From: Thermoleophilia bacterium
GTDB lineage: Bacteria; Actinomycetota; Thermoleophilia; Gaiellales; Gaiellaceae
Reading direction: 5' to 3'
Assembly (NCBI GenBank): GCA_020845695.1
Contig: JADLFG010000015.1
Location: 1-64,000 of the forward strand
Length of the DNA stretch: 64,000 nt
Position numbers and translations under genes: made by a program. The notes below the pieces were generated by a model, which was not told where the DNA came from, ran no database searches, and saw only the letters and a program-made list of their open reading frames with translations. Of the stretch, positions 48,604-57,376 are shown in pieces; within the stretch, counting starts at the first letter, position 1; each line of letters begins with the position of its first letter.

Positions 48604-50367
48604 GTGCGTCGCGCCGCCGAGCCGGAGCGCCCGCACGGTGGGCAGTGGCCGGTCGTGTGCGAGCTTCGCCGCCGGGGCAAGCTGCTCGTGGGCGAGCCGT
48701 ACTTCGAGCCGGGGCCGCCAATCGTGGTCGACCGCGGCAGCGCCTCCGGCGCCTCGATCGGCGAGCTCGTGGCGCTCTCGACCGGGCGCGGGCGGGCGAG
48801 GGTGGCGCGGGTGCTCGGCCCGGCCGGCTCGATCCACGCCGTCCTCGACGGGCTGCTCGTCCACGTCGGCGTTCGCCCCTTGGCGGGACGCGAGGCCGCG
48901 GCCGAGCGCGAGGCCGAGGCGCTCCCCGCCGACCCGGAGGGGAGCGAGCCCGGCCGCGTCGACCTGCGCGACCTGTTCGCGCTCACGATCGACCCGGACG
49001 GGGCGAAGGACTTCGACGACGCCTTGAGCGTCCGGCGGGAGGGCGACGGGGTACGCGTCTGGGTTCACATCGCGGACGTCTGCCGCTACGTGCCCGCGGG
49101 CTCCGCGCTCGACCGCGATGCGTCCGACCGGGCGGTGTCCGTCTACGTGCCCGGCACGGTCGAGCCGATGCTGCCGGAGCGCCTGTCGAGCGGTCTCTGC
49201 AGCCTGCTACCGGGGCGGGACCGCTTCTGCGTCACCGTCGAGGTGCCGTTCGGCCCGGGCCTCGAGCGCGGCGAGCCCGTCTTCTACCGCAGCGTGATCC
49301 GCTCGCGGGAGCGTCTCACGTACACCCGGGCCGAGTCGATCCTCGCCGGGCGCGAGCGGGCGGGGGAGGAGCTGGGGGAGACTCTCCGTCTGGCCGCGGA
49401 CGTGGCCGGCGAGCTGCGGCGGCGCCGCTTCCGGCGCGGGGCGCTGCGGATCGAGGCCGGCGAGGTCGCGTTCGCCTTCGACGGCGCCGGCGGCGTCGAG
49501 GACGCGTGGATCGAAGCCGAGCCGGTGGCGCACGCGCTGATCGAAGAGCTCGCGATCCTCGCCAACGAGGCCGTCGCGTCGCTGCTCGCGAGCCGCCGCC
49601 GGGAGGCGCTGTACCGGGTGCACGACCGGCCGGAGCCGCAGTCGGTCGCGCTCCTCATCGCGAAGCTCGAGGCGCTCGGTGTGCCCACGCCGCCGGCGCC
49701 GGAGCAGCCGACCCCCGCGGAGGCGGCCCGGGTGGCGGCCAGGGCGAGCACGCTCGTCACCCGCTACGTGGAGCAAGCCGGCCGGGGCCGGGAGGCGTTC
49801 CCCGGACTCGTTCTGCGGGCGCTCCAGCAGGCCCGCTACGACCCCGTCAACCGGGGCCATTCCGGGCTCGCGAGCCGCGCCTACTGCCACTTCACGTCCC
49901 CGATCCGCCGTTACCCGGACGTGATCTGCCACCGCGCGCTGCTCGCGGAGCTCGGTGCCGGCGACGACCCGCTCCCGGAGGACCTGCCGGAGCTGGCCGC
50001 GTGGACGTCGGGGCGGGAGCGGGAGGCAGAGGCGATCGAGCGCGAGGCCGACGCGATCTGCGCCGCCTGGCTGCTCGACCGGCGCCTGTACGAGCGCGGC
50101 TGGGACGCGCGCTTCCCCGGGGAGGTGACCGGCGCGATCGGGTCGGGGCTGTTCGTTCGCTTCGGATCGGTGTTCGAGGGCTACCTCCCCGCCCGGCGGC
50201 TGCCCGGGGACTACTTCGAGCTCGATCCGCTCGCGACGGCGCTGGTCGGGCGCAGGACGGGCGAGCGCTACCGGCTCGGCGATCCCGTCGTGATCAGCGT
50301 CGAGGGGATCGACCGGGCGTCCGGGAAGATAAACCTCGCTCTTTGCGAGAATTTTCGCGAGCCGTGA
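48604..50367 (+). CDS. rnr: Ribonuclease R/II family exoribonuclease
   Basis: A 587-residue 3'-5' exoribonuclease. A short N-terminal cold-shock-like region precedes the RNB catalytic domain, with the metal Asps in LTIDPDGAKDFDDALSV, and a C-terminal S1 domain follows (VTGAIGSGLFVRFGSVFEGY). It lacks the Lys-rich tail of E. coli RNase R and is shorter. RNase R degrades structured RNA and non-stop mRNA during trans-translation, so its position just before smpB and ssrA is meaningful. GTG 48604 is 3 nt after the protease stop. Confidence 0.92.
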   Translation: MRRAAEPERPHGGQWPVVCELRRRGKLLVGEPYFEPGPPIVVDRGSASGASIGELVALSTGRGRARVARVLGPAGSIHAVLDGLLVHVGVRPLAGREAAAEREAEALPADPEGSEPGRVDLRDLFALTIDPDGAKDFDDALSVRREGDGVRVWVHIADVCRYVPAGSALDRDASDRAVSVYVPGTVEPMLPERLSSGLCSLLPGRDRFCVTVEVPFGPGLERGEPVFYRSVIRSRERLTYTRAESILAGRERAGEELGETLRLAADVAGELRRRRFRRGALRIEAGEVAFAFDGAGGVEDAWIEAEPVAHALIEELAILANEAVASLLASRRREALYRVHDRPEPQSVALLIAKLEALGVPTPPAPEQPTPAEAARVAARASTLVTRYVEQAGRGREAFPGLVLRALQQARYDPVNRGHSGLASRAYCHFTSPIRRYPDVICHRALLAELGAGDDPLPEDLPELAAWTSGREREAEAIEREADAICAAWLLDRRLYERGWDARFPGEVTGAIGSGLFVRFGSVFEGYLPARRLPGDYFELDPLATALVGRRTGERYRLGDPVVISVEGIDRASGKINLALCENFREP

Positions 50368-50563
50368 GCTTGCGCGGGCGGACGGCGCGCTCTAGTGTCC
50401 GTGGTGCGCCGAGCACGGGGCGTGAGTAGACCGAAGCCCTCCCGGGCGGTGGTACGTGGCAGGCGGCGACGCCAGCAGCGGAAAGTCGGTCGGGCGGGGT
50501 GGACGAAAGCGCTACCGGCTCGGCGAATCCATGGTCCGGGCCGGCTGCCCGTCTCGGCGCACC

Positions 50564-50575
50564 TAGAATCGGCGC
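50564..50575 (+). promoter_or_regulatory. Leaderless promoter of smpB
   Basis: TAGAAT (50564-50569) is 6 nt before ATG 50576. The 208-nt gap after rnr shows no supported gene. Confidence 0.5.
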
Positions 50576-51043
50576 ATGGGCAAGGCCGCGGGCACCAAGC
50601 TGATCGCCGACAACCGCCGCGCGCGGCACGACTACCAACTGCTTGAACGCTTCGAGGCGGGGATCGTGCTGACGGGGACGGAGGTGAAGTCGCTGCGCGC
50701 CGGGCACGCGAGCCTCCAGCACGCGTTCGGGCAGCTCCGCGGCGCCGACCTCTACCTCGTCGGCGCGAGCATCCCCGAGTACCCGCAAGCGAGCAGGGAG
50801 AACCACGACCCGGACCGCGACCGGAGGCTGCTCCTGCACCGCCGCGAGCTCGACTCGCTCGCAGGGAAGGTGCGCGAGCGGGGGCTGACGCTCGTGCCGA
50901 CCCGCCTCTACTTCAAGGACGGGCGCGTGAAGATCGAGCTCGCGCTCGCGCGCGGGAAGGAGGGCCGCGACAAGCGCCGCGACATCGCCGACCGGGACGC
51001 GAAGCGCCAGCTCGAGCGGGCGCTCAAGGAGCGGCGCCGCTGA
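50576..51043 (+). CDS. smpB: SsrA-binding protein SmpB
   Basis: A 155-residue protein that delivers tmRNA to stalled ribosomes. The OB-fold begins NRRARHDYQLLERFEAGIVL and has TGTEVKSLRAG; the tail (GKEGRDKRRDIADRDAKRQL) is the basic C-terminus that mimics an mRNA in the empty A site. ssrA lies about 1 kb downstream, separated only by a convergent acetyltransferase gene whose end overlaps smpB by 20 nt. Confidence 0.95.
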   Translation: MGKAAGTKLIADNRRARHDYQLLERFEAGIVLTGTEVKSLRAGHASLQHAFGQLRGADLYLVGASIPEYPQASRENHDPDRDRRLLLHRRELDSLAGKVRERGLTLVPTRLYFKDGRVKIELALARGKEGRDKRRDIADRDAKRQLERALKERRR

Positions 51044-51965
51044 GCGGTGCCACGGGCCCGCGCAGGAGCGCCCGCCCCGGGATCTCCCGGTAGCCGAGCT
51101 CCGAGTTCAGCGTGCGGATCGGGACGTTGCGAAGCTCGTTCGCCGTCTCGAGCCGCTCGTAGCCCGCCCGCTTCGCCCAGGCGATCTGGGTCGCCTTCAG
51201 CGCCCGGGCGATGCCCCGGCGGCGCCAGACCCGCCTGACCGCGGTCAGGTCATGGACGGCCACGGCCGGCCGGGCCTGCGATAGGTGGAGCTTCGCGTAG
51301 CCTGCGACCTCCTCGCCGGCGACCGCGACGAACGTCGCCTCCGGCCGGTCGGACGGGCCGCCCAGGTGGTGCTCGAGCCATTCCTCGTAGCCGGGGATCG
51401 CGTCCTCGTTTCCGGGGATGTCCGCGCCGGCCTCCGCTGCCACCTCGTACATGCCGCGGGCGAGGCCCGGGTGCTCCGCCCAAGCCACGATCCCGATCCC
51501 GTCAGGCGGCACGACGGGGGGCTCGGAGGTGTCTGCCAGGTCGAGCGCGACCAGCGCCTCGCGGCTGACCTCGACGAAGCCCCGGGTGGTCGCGAACCGC
51601 CAGCCGTCCGGGTCGGTGTCGAGCACCCGGAGCTCGAGCTCCGTCCTGCCCCGGCCGGCGGCCCAGGAGGAGAGGTGGCGGTAGAGCGCCGACCCGGCGC
51701 CGAGACGCCGGGCGGTCGGGAGCACCGCCACGTGGGCCTTCGCGATCACGGGCCGGGCCGCGTCCGGCTCGATCGCGACCAGGCCCGAACCGACCGGGCG
51801 GGCGCCGAGGTAGGCGATCACCTCCGTGTGGCCCACGCAGTAGTCGAGGTAGTCCTGCTGGTCCGCGATGCTCGCCGCCAGCGGCGGGCAGACGGCGTTC
51901 CAGATGTCCAGGGACACCCGCGTCCCGGCTTCGTCCTCGACGGTGCGGAGCTCGAGCCTGCCCAG
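51024..51965 (-). CDS. Two-domain GNAT acetyltransferase
   Basis: A protein of about 313 residues with two GNAT folds. The acetyl-CoA loops are TARRLGAGSALYRHL in the first and RRVWRRRGIARALKATQI in the second. Substrate unknown; similar double-GNAT proteins include mycothiol synthase-like and antibiotic-modifying enzymes. The first strand (LGRLELRTVEDEAG) precedes any ATG or GTG, so a CTG start at 51965 is proposed, 6 nt after a minus-strand TACGCT box (51972-51977). GTG 51917 is the conservative alternative. The frame stays open to ATG 52091, but that part lies inside ssrA. Confidence 0.75.
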   Translation of the reverse strand: MGRLELRTVEDEAGTRVSLDIWNAVCPPLAASIADQQDYLDYCVGHTEVIAYLGARPVGSGLVAIEPDAARPVIAKAHVAVLPTARRLGAGSALYRHLSSWAAGRGRTELELRVLDTDPDGWRFATTRGFVEVSREALVALDLADTSEPPVVPPDGIGIVAWAEHPGLARGMYEVAAEAGADIPGNEDAIPGYEEWLEHHLGGPSDRPEATFVAVAGEEVAGYAKLHLSQARPAVAVHDLTAVRRVWRRRGIARALKATQIAWAKRAGYERLETANELRNVPIRTLNSELGYREIPGRALLRGPVAPLSGAAP

Positions 51966-51983
51966 ATCGGAAGCGTAGCGCGC

Positions 51984-51989
51984 TACACT
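51984..51989 (+). promoter_or_regulatory. Promoter -10 box of ssrA
   Basis: TACACT, about 15 nt before the mature 5' end at 52005; RNase P would trim the few leading nucleotides. Confidence 0.5.
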
Positions 51990-52004
51990 GGGGCTACGAC
52001 ATAC

Positions 52005-52359
52005 GGGGGCGATCAGGTTTCGACGTGGTCGGTTCTCCGGTTGAGCTGCAAGCCGAGGTCTCCGGTCGGCCTCGTAAAACCACCGGAACACCGTAAGTGC
52101 GGATAACGAACTCGCACTCGCTGCCTAACTAGTTAGGCAACGCGTCGCCCCGGTCTCGGCCCGTGGATCGGGATGCGGCGTCGCAAACGGGCTCGCCGCG
52201 GAGGGAGAGCCACTCGCCCGACGCGGGACCCCAAAGGAGGGCTAGCCCGGCGGTAGGCCGCCTGCGAGCCGGCCGGCGGGCGAAGCGAAAGCGCAGGCTA
52301 CGCTTGTAGACGCTCCTCCGGTACGACCGCGGACGCGGGTTCAATTCCCGCCGCCTCCA
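52005..52359 (+). ncRNA. ssrA: Transfer-messenger RNA (tmRNA)
   Basis: A 355-nt tmRNA. Its ends pair as a 7-bp acceptor stem: 5' GGGGGCG (52005-52011) with 3' CGCCTCC (52352-52358), then discriminator A; CCA is not encoded. The tRNA-like part contains the T-arm GGGTTCAATTCCC. The tag reading frame is 52099-52128, GCG to TAA, encoding ADNELALAA, to which the charged Ala is added first. The palindrome GCCTAACTAGTTAGGC at the tag stop forms the terminating helix. It rescues stalled ribosomes with SmpB and marks products for proteolysis. Confidence 0.97.
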
Positions 52360-52371
52360 TCGAAGGGTCGC

Positions 52372-54000
52372 TCAGACGGGGTCTTCCGCCCGCCAGCGTC
52401 CGCTGCCGGCGCCCATGTGCTCCCGGGGTAAGAGGATCGGGAACCGCTCCCGGATCTTCGCGTCCGCGGCCGGGTCGACGTACTCGGGGTAGTGGCTCGA
52501 GAGGATCGACCGGACCCGCCGCGCGGCCTGCTCGCGGATGTCGGGTGAGCCGGCGGCCGCCCACAAGGCCGGGTTTCGGCGGTCGGCGAGAGACGGGTAC
52601 TCGTACTCCGTCCGCATCAGAGCAAGCGTCTGGTCGGCGGCGAGGAAATGCCCGTCGCCGTGGACGACCTCCTCGATCACGGCGTAGGAGAGCGTCTCGT
52701 CGGTGACCTCGATGCCCCGCACGGTGCGCAGGATGGCGCCCAGCATGTCGTCGTCGATGACCATGGCCTCGAGGGACAGCCCCATCAGGCTGCCGACCAG
52801 GCCGGCCGTCTCGGAGATGTTGTTGTAGCCCGCCTGAGCCGCGAGCGCCACCGTCAGGGCCTTCTCGTAGCCTGCCTGGCAGTCCGGGAGCTTCGCGTCG
52901 CTCATGCCGGCGCCGACGGAGCCGACGAGCCCGTAGAACGCGAGCATCTGGGCGGCGGCGGCGCTGACCACCGCTTCCTCCCCGCAGCCACCCGTGAACC
53001 CGCCGCTGCGCAGGTCGGTGACGAACGGCCAGGGGCCGACGCTCACCGGGAAGCCGGGCTCGACGAGGTCGATCATGACCAGGGAGGCGAGCGCTTCGGC
53101 CAGGGACTGGACGAGAACGCCCGCGAGCGCCGCCGGGGCGGTGGCGCCGGCCTGGGGGGCCACGACCACCCAGACGGGAGCCCCGAGCTTGATGGACTCG
53201 ATGCAGATCTCGCTGCTCTCCGCGGCAAAGCGCAGGGGCGAGATCACGCAGCAGGCGCCGCCGCTCGCGAACGGGCGCTCCCGGAACCGCTCCTCGCCGC
53301 CGGCGGCCAGACGGAGCAACTCGAGAGTTGGCTGCACGTGGGCAGCACGGGCGAAGCTCAGTGCCGAGTGCTTGCTCGTGCCCGCGACGCTCGCGTAGGC
53401 GGCGTTGATGTCGCAGACCAGCTGATCCTCGATCTCGGTGGGCACGACCAGACGGGAGAAGGAGTGGACGTTGTCCAGCCGATCGACCAGGCGGGCGGCG
53501 TCGTAGAGATCGAGCAGCGTCGAGGGGCGGTAGGCGGAGCCGCCGACGTCGAGGATGTTGACGGCGTCACCGCCGGCATCCGTGTGGACGCGGTTGCCGA
53601 TGGCCTCGAGGTCGTGCTCGGGGTCGCGCCCGAAGAAGACGAGCTCCTTCGGCGTGCTCGCGATCACATCCTCGACGAGCCCCCGGGGAAAACAGAGCCG
53701 GCCGTGGTTGTTCACGAAGCAGCCGCGCTCGAGCGCGCGCTCCCGGACGAGCGGGATGGGATCCGCCATGCCAATCCCCTCGAGCACGTCGAGGACGGCC
53801 CCGTGGACCCGCTGCTCGTCGGCCGCGCTCAGCGGCCGGTAGCGACCATGCCCACGCCCGGGCCTGACCGCGGACGGCGCGGTCGGGCCGCCAAGGCTGG
53901 CTGCTTCTCCTCCGCTGCGCCGGTGCCCGGTCACCCTGCTTCGGCCGGGAGCGTACCCGGTTTCCCCGCGAGCGACAAACAGCCGCGTGGCGCTGCTCAC
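52372..54000 (-). CDS. MttB-like (trimethylamine/betaine) corrinoid methyltransferase family protein
   Basis: A 542-residue protein of the MttB superfamily (TIM barrel). Recognisable parts are AVLDVLEGIGMADPIPLVRE, GDAVNILDVGGSAYRPST, GVGAGMSDAKLP-type sequence (here GSVGAGMSDAKLPDCQAGYE) and DDDMLGAILRTVRGIEV. No in-frame TAG for pyrrolysine is present, so it belongs to the non-Pyl group, which includes betaine demethylases. No corrinoid protein or reductase is nearby, so substrate and cofactor are open. The N-terminal about 50 residues are low-complexity; GTG 53934 is an alternative start. Confidence 0.82.
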   Translation of the reverse strand: MSSATRLFVARGETGYAPGRSRVTGHRRSGGEAASLGGPTAPSAVRPGRGHGRYRPLSAADEQRVHGAVLDVLEGIGMADPIPLVRERALERGCFVNNHGRLCFPRGLVEDVIASTPKELVFFGRDPEHDLEAIGNRVHTDAGGDAVNILDVGGSAYRPSTLLDLYDAARLVDRLDNVHSFSRLVVPTEIEDQLVCDINAAYASVAGTSKHSALSFARAAHVQPTLELLRLAAGGEERFRERPFASGGACCVISPLRFAAESSEICIESIKLGAPVWVVVAPQAGATAPAALAGVLVQSLAEALASLVMIDLVEPGFPVSVGPWPFVTDLRSGGFTGGCGEEAVVSAAAAQMLAFYGLVGSVGAGMSDAKLPDCQAGYEKALTVALAAQAGYNNISETAGLVGSLMGLSLEAMVIDDDMLGAILRTVRGIEVTDETLSYAVIEEVVHGDGHFLAADQTLALMRTEYEYPSLADRRNPALWAAAGSPDIREQAARRVRSILSSHYPEYVDPAADAKIRERFPILLPREHMGAGSGRWRAEDPV

Positions 54001-54018
54001 GCCGCGCCCTGATCTCGC

Positions 54019-55101
54019 TCAGCCCACGACCGCCACCTCGGTGCAGCGCAGCGCCCGCACGTCGTTGATCGAGACCGCCTCGACGCAGTACTGGTAGCGC
54101 CCCTCGGGAACCGCATTCGTGTCGAAGCCGCTCGGGCCGCCGACGTGGAAGACGAGCCGGAAGCCGCAGACGTCCGCCGGATCGCGCGTCGGGAAGTAAC
54201 AGAGCCCGGAGCGGTACGTGCCCGCGGCCCAGAGGCGCCACACCCTGCGCGGATCGACCGCCCGGGCGCCGCTCCAGCGAAACACGGCGCCGACAGCGTG
54301 CTCGGCAGCGCCGAGCGGCGCGAGCCAGGCGCGGATCGCCGCGGGCGCGCCCGGAAGCTGGATCGACCTCGTCAGCCGCCGGTCCGGGAGAACGTCGATC
54401 TCGGCGCGCAGGTCGACCACACCCGAGAGAGCATCGAGCGGGAGGGGCTCGGCCGCATCCGAGTAGTCCCTGCCCTCCAGGCCGACCGACGGGAGGATGC
54501 CGAACGCATGGCGGACCGCGTGGGCAGACAGCGAGCCGATTCGCGGCGCCGCCGTGTTGAGGGGATCGCGCAGCGGTCCACCCGGGCGACGCGGATCGAC
54601 GACGCCGCAGCCGGCGGCGCGCTCGCTCACGTGGACGTGGTCGTAGTTCTTGCGCGCGTGGCCGAGCAGCTCGCCGCGCGCGACGGGATCGCCGCGCGCG
54701 AGCCCGGGCTCGGGCGCGAGGTGCCAGTACGAGAGGGTGGTTGCACCGGTCTTGACCCGGAGCTTCCACTTCCGCAGGCCGGAGACGAACCCGGCGGCGA
54801 TCGAGTAGACGGGCGCCTCGTCGAGGGCCTCCACGTCGACCCCCTGGTGAACGGGGCCCCGCGGCTCGTTGAAGCCGCCCCGCACCGCCGCGGGCACGCC
54901 GGTTGGCGCAACCGGCCAGGCCGACTCGGCCGGGAAGCGGGCGGAAAAGCAACGCGCGTCGGCCAGCGCGAGGCTGAGCGGCTCGAGCTCCTGCGCGGCC
55001 GGCATGGAGGCCGCGCGCGTCCCGGCACCGCCGGCGAGCGCGAGCGCGGTCGCGGCCAGGACGAGCGTGAGGGCTGAAACGCGTGGTCGGTGGTCGGACA
55101 T
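54019..55101 (-). CDS. Secreted M23-type (LytM) peptidase-like protein
   Basis: A 360-residue protein with a signal peptide (about 1-31). The M23 domain covers about 65-185: HQGVDVEALDEAPVYSIAAG holds the zinc His and Asp, SYWHLAPEP the middle His region, and NYDHVHVSE the HxH motif. M23 enzymes cut peptidoglycan cross-links or, if inactive, activate amidases. The last about 170 residues are an uncharacterised beta-rich domain. TAGGAT on the minus strand (55134-55139) is a likely promoter. Confidence 0.82.
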   Translation of the reverse strand: MSDHRPRVSALTLVLAATALALAGGAGTRAASMPAAQELEPLSLALADARCFSARFPAESAWPVAPTGVPAAVRGGFNEPRGPVHQGVDVEALDEAPVYSIAAGFVSGLRKWKLRVKTGATTLSYWHLAPEPGLARGDPVARGELLGHARKNYDHVHVSERAAGCGVVDPRRPGGPLRDPLNTAAPRIGSLSAHAVRHAFGILPSVGLEGRDYSDAAEPLPLDALSGVVDLRAEIDVLPDRRLTRSIQLPGAPAAIRAWLAPLGAAEHAVGAVFRWSGARAVDPRRVWRLWAAGTYRSGLCYFPTRDPADVCGFRLVFHVGGPSGFDTNAVPEGRYQYCVEAVSINDVRALRCTEVAVVG

Positions 55102-55133
55102 GCTCGGCGATCGCCCGGCGGCGGGAAGCCGCG

Positions 55134-55139
55134 ATCCTA
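55134..55139 (-). promoter_or_regulatory. Promoter -10 box of the M23 peptidase gene
   Basis: TAGGAT on the minus strand, 32 nt before ATG 55101. Confidence 0.4.
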
Positions 55140-55313
55140 GCGGCCGCGACCGATCGCAACACGACACCGTACGCGCAGCGTCCGTCCAGTCCGCCGCCGA
55201 CACCGGCTCGTGAGTAGCCAACCGTTCCCCGCGTCCCGTCCCATGACCCCCGGCGGCGAGGCCGTGCCGAGCCGGCCCTCCCGACCGCCGGGCGGTGCGA
55301 TCCCGGTCTCGCG

Positions 55314-55329
55314 TATCGTCTCTGACCTG
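55314..55329 (+). promoter_or_regulatory. Near-leaderless promoter of the ArgA-like gene
   Basis: TATCGT (55314-55319) is 10 nt before ATG 55330, which selects that start over the open frame from 55210. Confidence 0.4.
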
Positions 55330-55827
55330 ATGGAGACGCGGGTCAGGCGGGCGAAGACAGGGGACGTCGCGGCGATCCGCACGCTCGTTGCGGGCTACGA
55401 GTCGGCCGGGATCCTGCTCGGCAAGCCGCTCGTGTCGCTCTACGAGGATGTCCAGGAGTTCTGGGTCGCGGAAGCCGACGGGGCCGTCGTCGGCTGCGGC
55501 GCCCTTCACGTGATCTGGGAGGACCTCGGCGAGGTGAGGACCGTCGCCGTCGACCCCGCTCTGCGCGGCCGGGGAATCGGCTCGGCGATCGTCGAGCGAC
55601 TGCTCGAGACGGCGCGGGAACTCGAGCTGCGCCGGCTGTTCGTGCTCACGTTCGAGGTCGATTTCTTCACTCGCCACGGCTTCCGGCCGATCGAGGGGAC
55701 CCCGGTCGAGCCGGCCGTCTACGAGGAGCTGTTGCGCTCCTTCGACGAGGGCGTCGCCGAGTTCCTCGATCTCGAGCGCGTGAAGCCGAACACTCTCGGC
55801 AACACGCGCATGCTGCTCACCCTGTAG
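55330..55827 (+). CDS. argA: GNAT acetyltransferase, stand-alone N-acetylglutamate synthase-like
   Basis: A 165-residue GNAT protein. It begins METRVRRAKTGDVAAIRTLV, carries the acetyl-CoA motif VDPALRGRGIGSAIVERLL and the later FTRHGFRPIEG. Size and sequence resemble the short N-acetylglutamate synthases of actinobacteria (the mycobacterial ArgA type), which start arginine synthesis by acetylating glutamate. No other arg genes are here, so the function is a family-based guess. Confidence 0.78.
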   Translation: METRVRRAKTGDVAAIRTLVAGYESAGILLGKPLVSLYEDVQEFWVAEADGAVVGCGALHVIWEDLGEVRTVAVDPALRGRGIGSAIVERLLETARELELRRLFVLTFEVDFFTRHGFRPIEGTPVEPAVYEELLRSFDEGVAEFLDLERVKPNTLGNTRMLLTL

Positions 55828-55920
55828 CGGCGAGCGCCCCGACCCGAGCCGCGACCTCACGGCGCCGGCCGGCGGCGGCAGCCGCGGCGGCGTGGCGCGG
55901 CGATGATTGGCCCGGCGACC

Positions 55921-55933
55921 TACACTCCCCCCG
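55921..55933 (+). promoter_or_regulatory. Leaderless promoter of the methyltransferase gene
   Basis: TACACT (55921-55926) is 7 nt before ATG 55934. Confidence 0.5.
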
Positions 55934-56683
55934 ATGAGCCGAGCGACGCCGGGCCTGCGACCCACGGAGGACGCCTACGGCGAGATCCTGCTCGCGGCCT
56001 ACGAGGGGCGGGGCGGGCAGGAGATCATGGAGCGCGACGACGGGCTGATCTACTGTGGCGACCCGGCCGACTACTTCTGGCCGGCTCGCCGCTGGCCGGC
56101 CGCCGAGCGGCGCCTGATGCGGTTCGTGCGCGGGCGCGTGCTCGACATCGGCTGCGGCGCCGGCCGCGTGGCCCTGCATCTCGAGCAGCGGGGACACGAG
56201 GTCGTCGCGATCGACGAGTCGCCGCTCGCCGTCGAGGTCTCGCGTCGCCGCGGCGTTCGCGACGCGCGCGTGCTCGCGCTCGCGGATGTCGGCCCGGCGC
56301 TCGGCGTGTTCGACACGATCCTGATCATCCGCAACAACCTCGGCCTCGGCGGCACGGAGGCGCGTGCCGCTCGCGTCCTGCGCGGGCTCGCACGTGTCGC
56401 CGGCGAGCGGGGCAGGATCATCACCGACAGCGTCGATCCCGAACGGATCGACGACCCGGTGTTTCGCACCTACCGCGGCCGCTCGGGCGTCGCGCGCCCG
56501 CGCGCCCAGCGCGTGCGCGTCCGCTGGCAACACCACGCCAGCCCCTGGTTTCACTACCTGATGCTGGCGCCGGGCGAGCTGGAGCGGCTGCTTCGCGGTA
56601 GCGGCTGGCGCGTGGCGCGGGTCGTCGACGACGGCTCGCCTCGCTACGGCGTCGTGCTGGAGCGGGAGCGCGCGACCCGGTGA
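55934..56683 (+). CDS. SAM-dependent class I methyltransferase
   Basis: A 249-residue methyltransferase. Motif I is VLDIGCGAGRVALHL, motif II EVVAIDESPLAVEVSRRRG; FDTILIIRNNLGLGG is the motif IV region. The first 60 residues (DAYGEILLAAYEGRGGQEI, YFWPARRWPAAERRL) may bind the substrate, which is unknown. Its stop overlaps the following small lipoprotein gene. Confidence 0.85.
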   Translation: MSRATPGLRPTEDAYGEILLAAYEGRGGQEIMERDDGLIYCGDPADYFWPARRWPAAERRLMRFVRGRVLDIGCGAGRVALHLEQRGHEVVAIDESPLAVEVSRRRGVRDARVLALADVGPALGVFDTILIIRNNLGLGGTEARAARVLRGLARVAGERGRIITDSVDPERIDDPVFRTYRGRSGVARPRAQRVRVRWQHHASPWFHYLMLAPGELERLLRGSGWRVARVVDDGSPRYGVVLERERATR

Positions 56684-56952
56684 GACGCGCGGCGATCGTG
56701 GTCGCGGCCGTCACCGTGCTCGCCGCCGGCGGCTGCGGCGGGCCATCGCAGGACGAATTCGACCGGCTCGAGGCCCGGGTGACCGCGCTCGAGGCCCGTG
56801 TCGGCGAGCTCGAAGACGAGATCGCGACGCTGCGGCAGCTCGAGGCCGCGGTCGACGAGATCACGGGCTTCGTCGACGCGCTACGCGAGCAGATCCCCGA
56901 TCTCGACTCGCTCGGCGACCTGTTCGACGATCTCCGCTCGCTCGTGCCCTGA
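56680..56952 (+). CDS. Small coiled-coil lipoprotein
   Basis: A 90-residue protein with a signal peptide and lipobox ending at Cys19 (VLAAGGC). Residues about 25-62 form a strongly heptad coiled coil (FDRLEARVTALEARVGELED) like Lpp-type proteins, then a hydrophobic helix rich in Leu/Asp. It may bridge the membrane and wall. GTG 56680 overlaps the methyltransferase stop. Function unknown. Confidence 0.75.
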   Translation: MRRAAIVVAAVTVLAAGGCGGPSQDEFDRLEARVTALEARVGELEDEIATLRQLEAAVDEITGFVDALREQIPDLDSLGDLFDDLRSLVP

Positions 56953-57018
56953 CGCGTACCCCCGGTCGAGTGACCCTCCGGGATCACGCGGCGGCGCCGC
57001 CGAGCCGATGGTGGGGGC

Positions 57019-57327
57019 ATGAGCATCGGCGCGGAGACGGCAACCCCGCGGGAGTTGTTCAGCCGGCGCGCGGTCAAGGACGGCCGGACGGTCGTCCACC
57101 TGCGAGCGGTGGACGTCGCGGGGGACTGCGTCATCGAGACCGACGTGTACCCGGTCACCGGCCTGGGTGTCGATCCGTTGCCGCTCGGCCCGTTCTCCTT
57201 CGGCACCATGGACGCGGGCGTCACCTTCGTCGAGGAGGCTCTGCTCGCCCTCGAGTACCTGGGTTGCTCGATCGTCCAGGGCGGCACGGGCGAGCCGGGG
57301 CCGGGTGCTGCCGCGCCGGGAACCTGA
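57019..57327 (+). CDS. Hypothetical protein
   Basis: A 102-residue protein without a signal peptide or membrane helix: TVVHLRAVDVAGDCVIETDV and GPFSFGTMDAGVTFVEEALL suggest a small alpha/beta fold. I do not recognise it. It lies between a lipoprotein and a coiled-coil gene on the same strand; coding bias supports a real gene. Confidence 0.6.
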   Translation: MSIGAETATPRELFSRRAVKDGRTVVHLRAVDVAGDCVIETDVYPVTGLGVDPLPLGPFSFGTMDAGVTFVEEALLALEYLGCSIVQGGTGEPGPGAAAPGT

Positions 57328-57376
57328 GCGCGCCGCGGCAGGGCACGCGATCGGCGGTGACGCACGAGACGAAAGG

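Noticed and set aside
50395..50646. Possible 83-residue gene between rnr and smpB
   Set aside because: Arg-rich, overlaps the smpB start and its promoter, and shows no recognisable pattern.
51966..52091. N-terminal extension of the double-GNAT protein
   Set aside because: It lies within the tmRNA gene and its promoter.
52005..52359. A tRNA gene at the T-arm sequence
   Set aside because: The T-arm belongs to tmRNA; the paired 5' end and tag frame lie 340 nt upstream.
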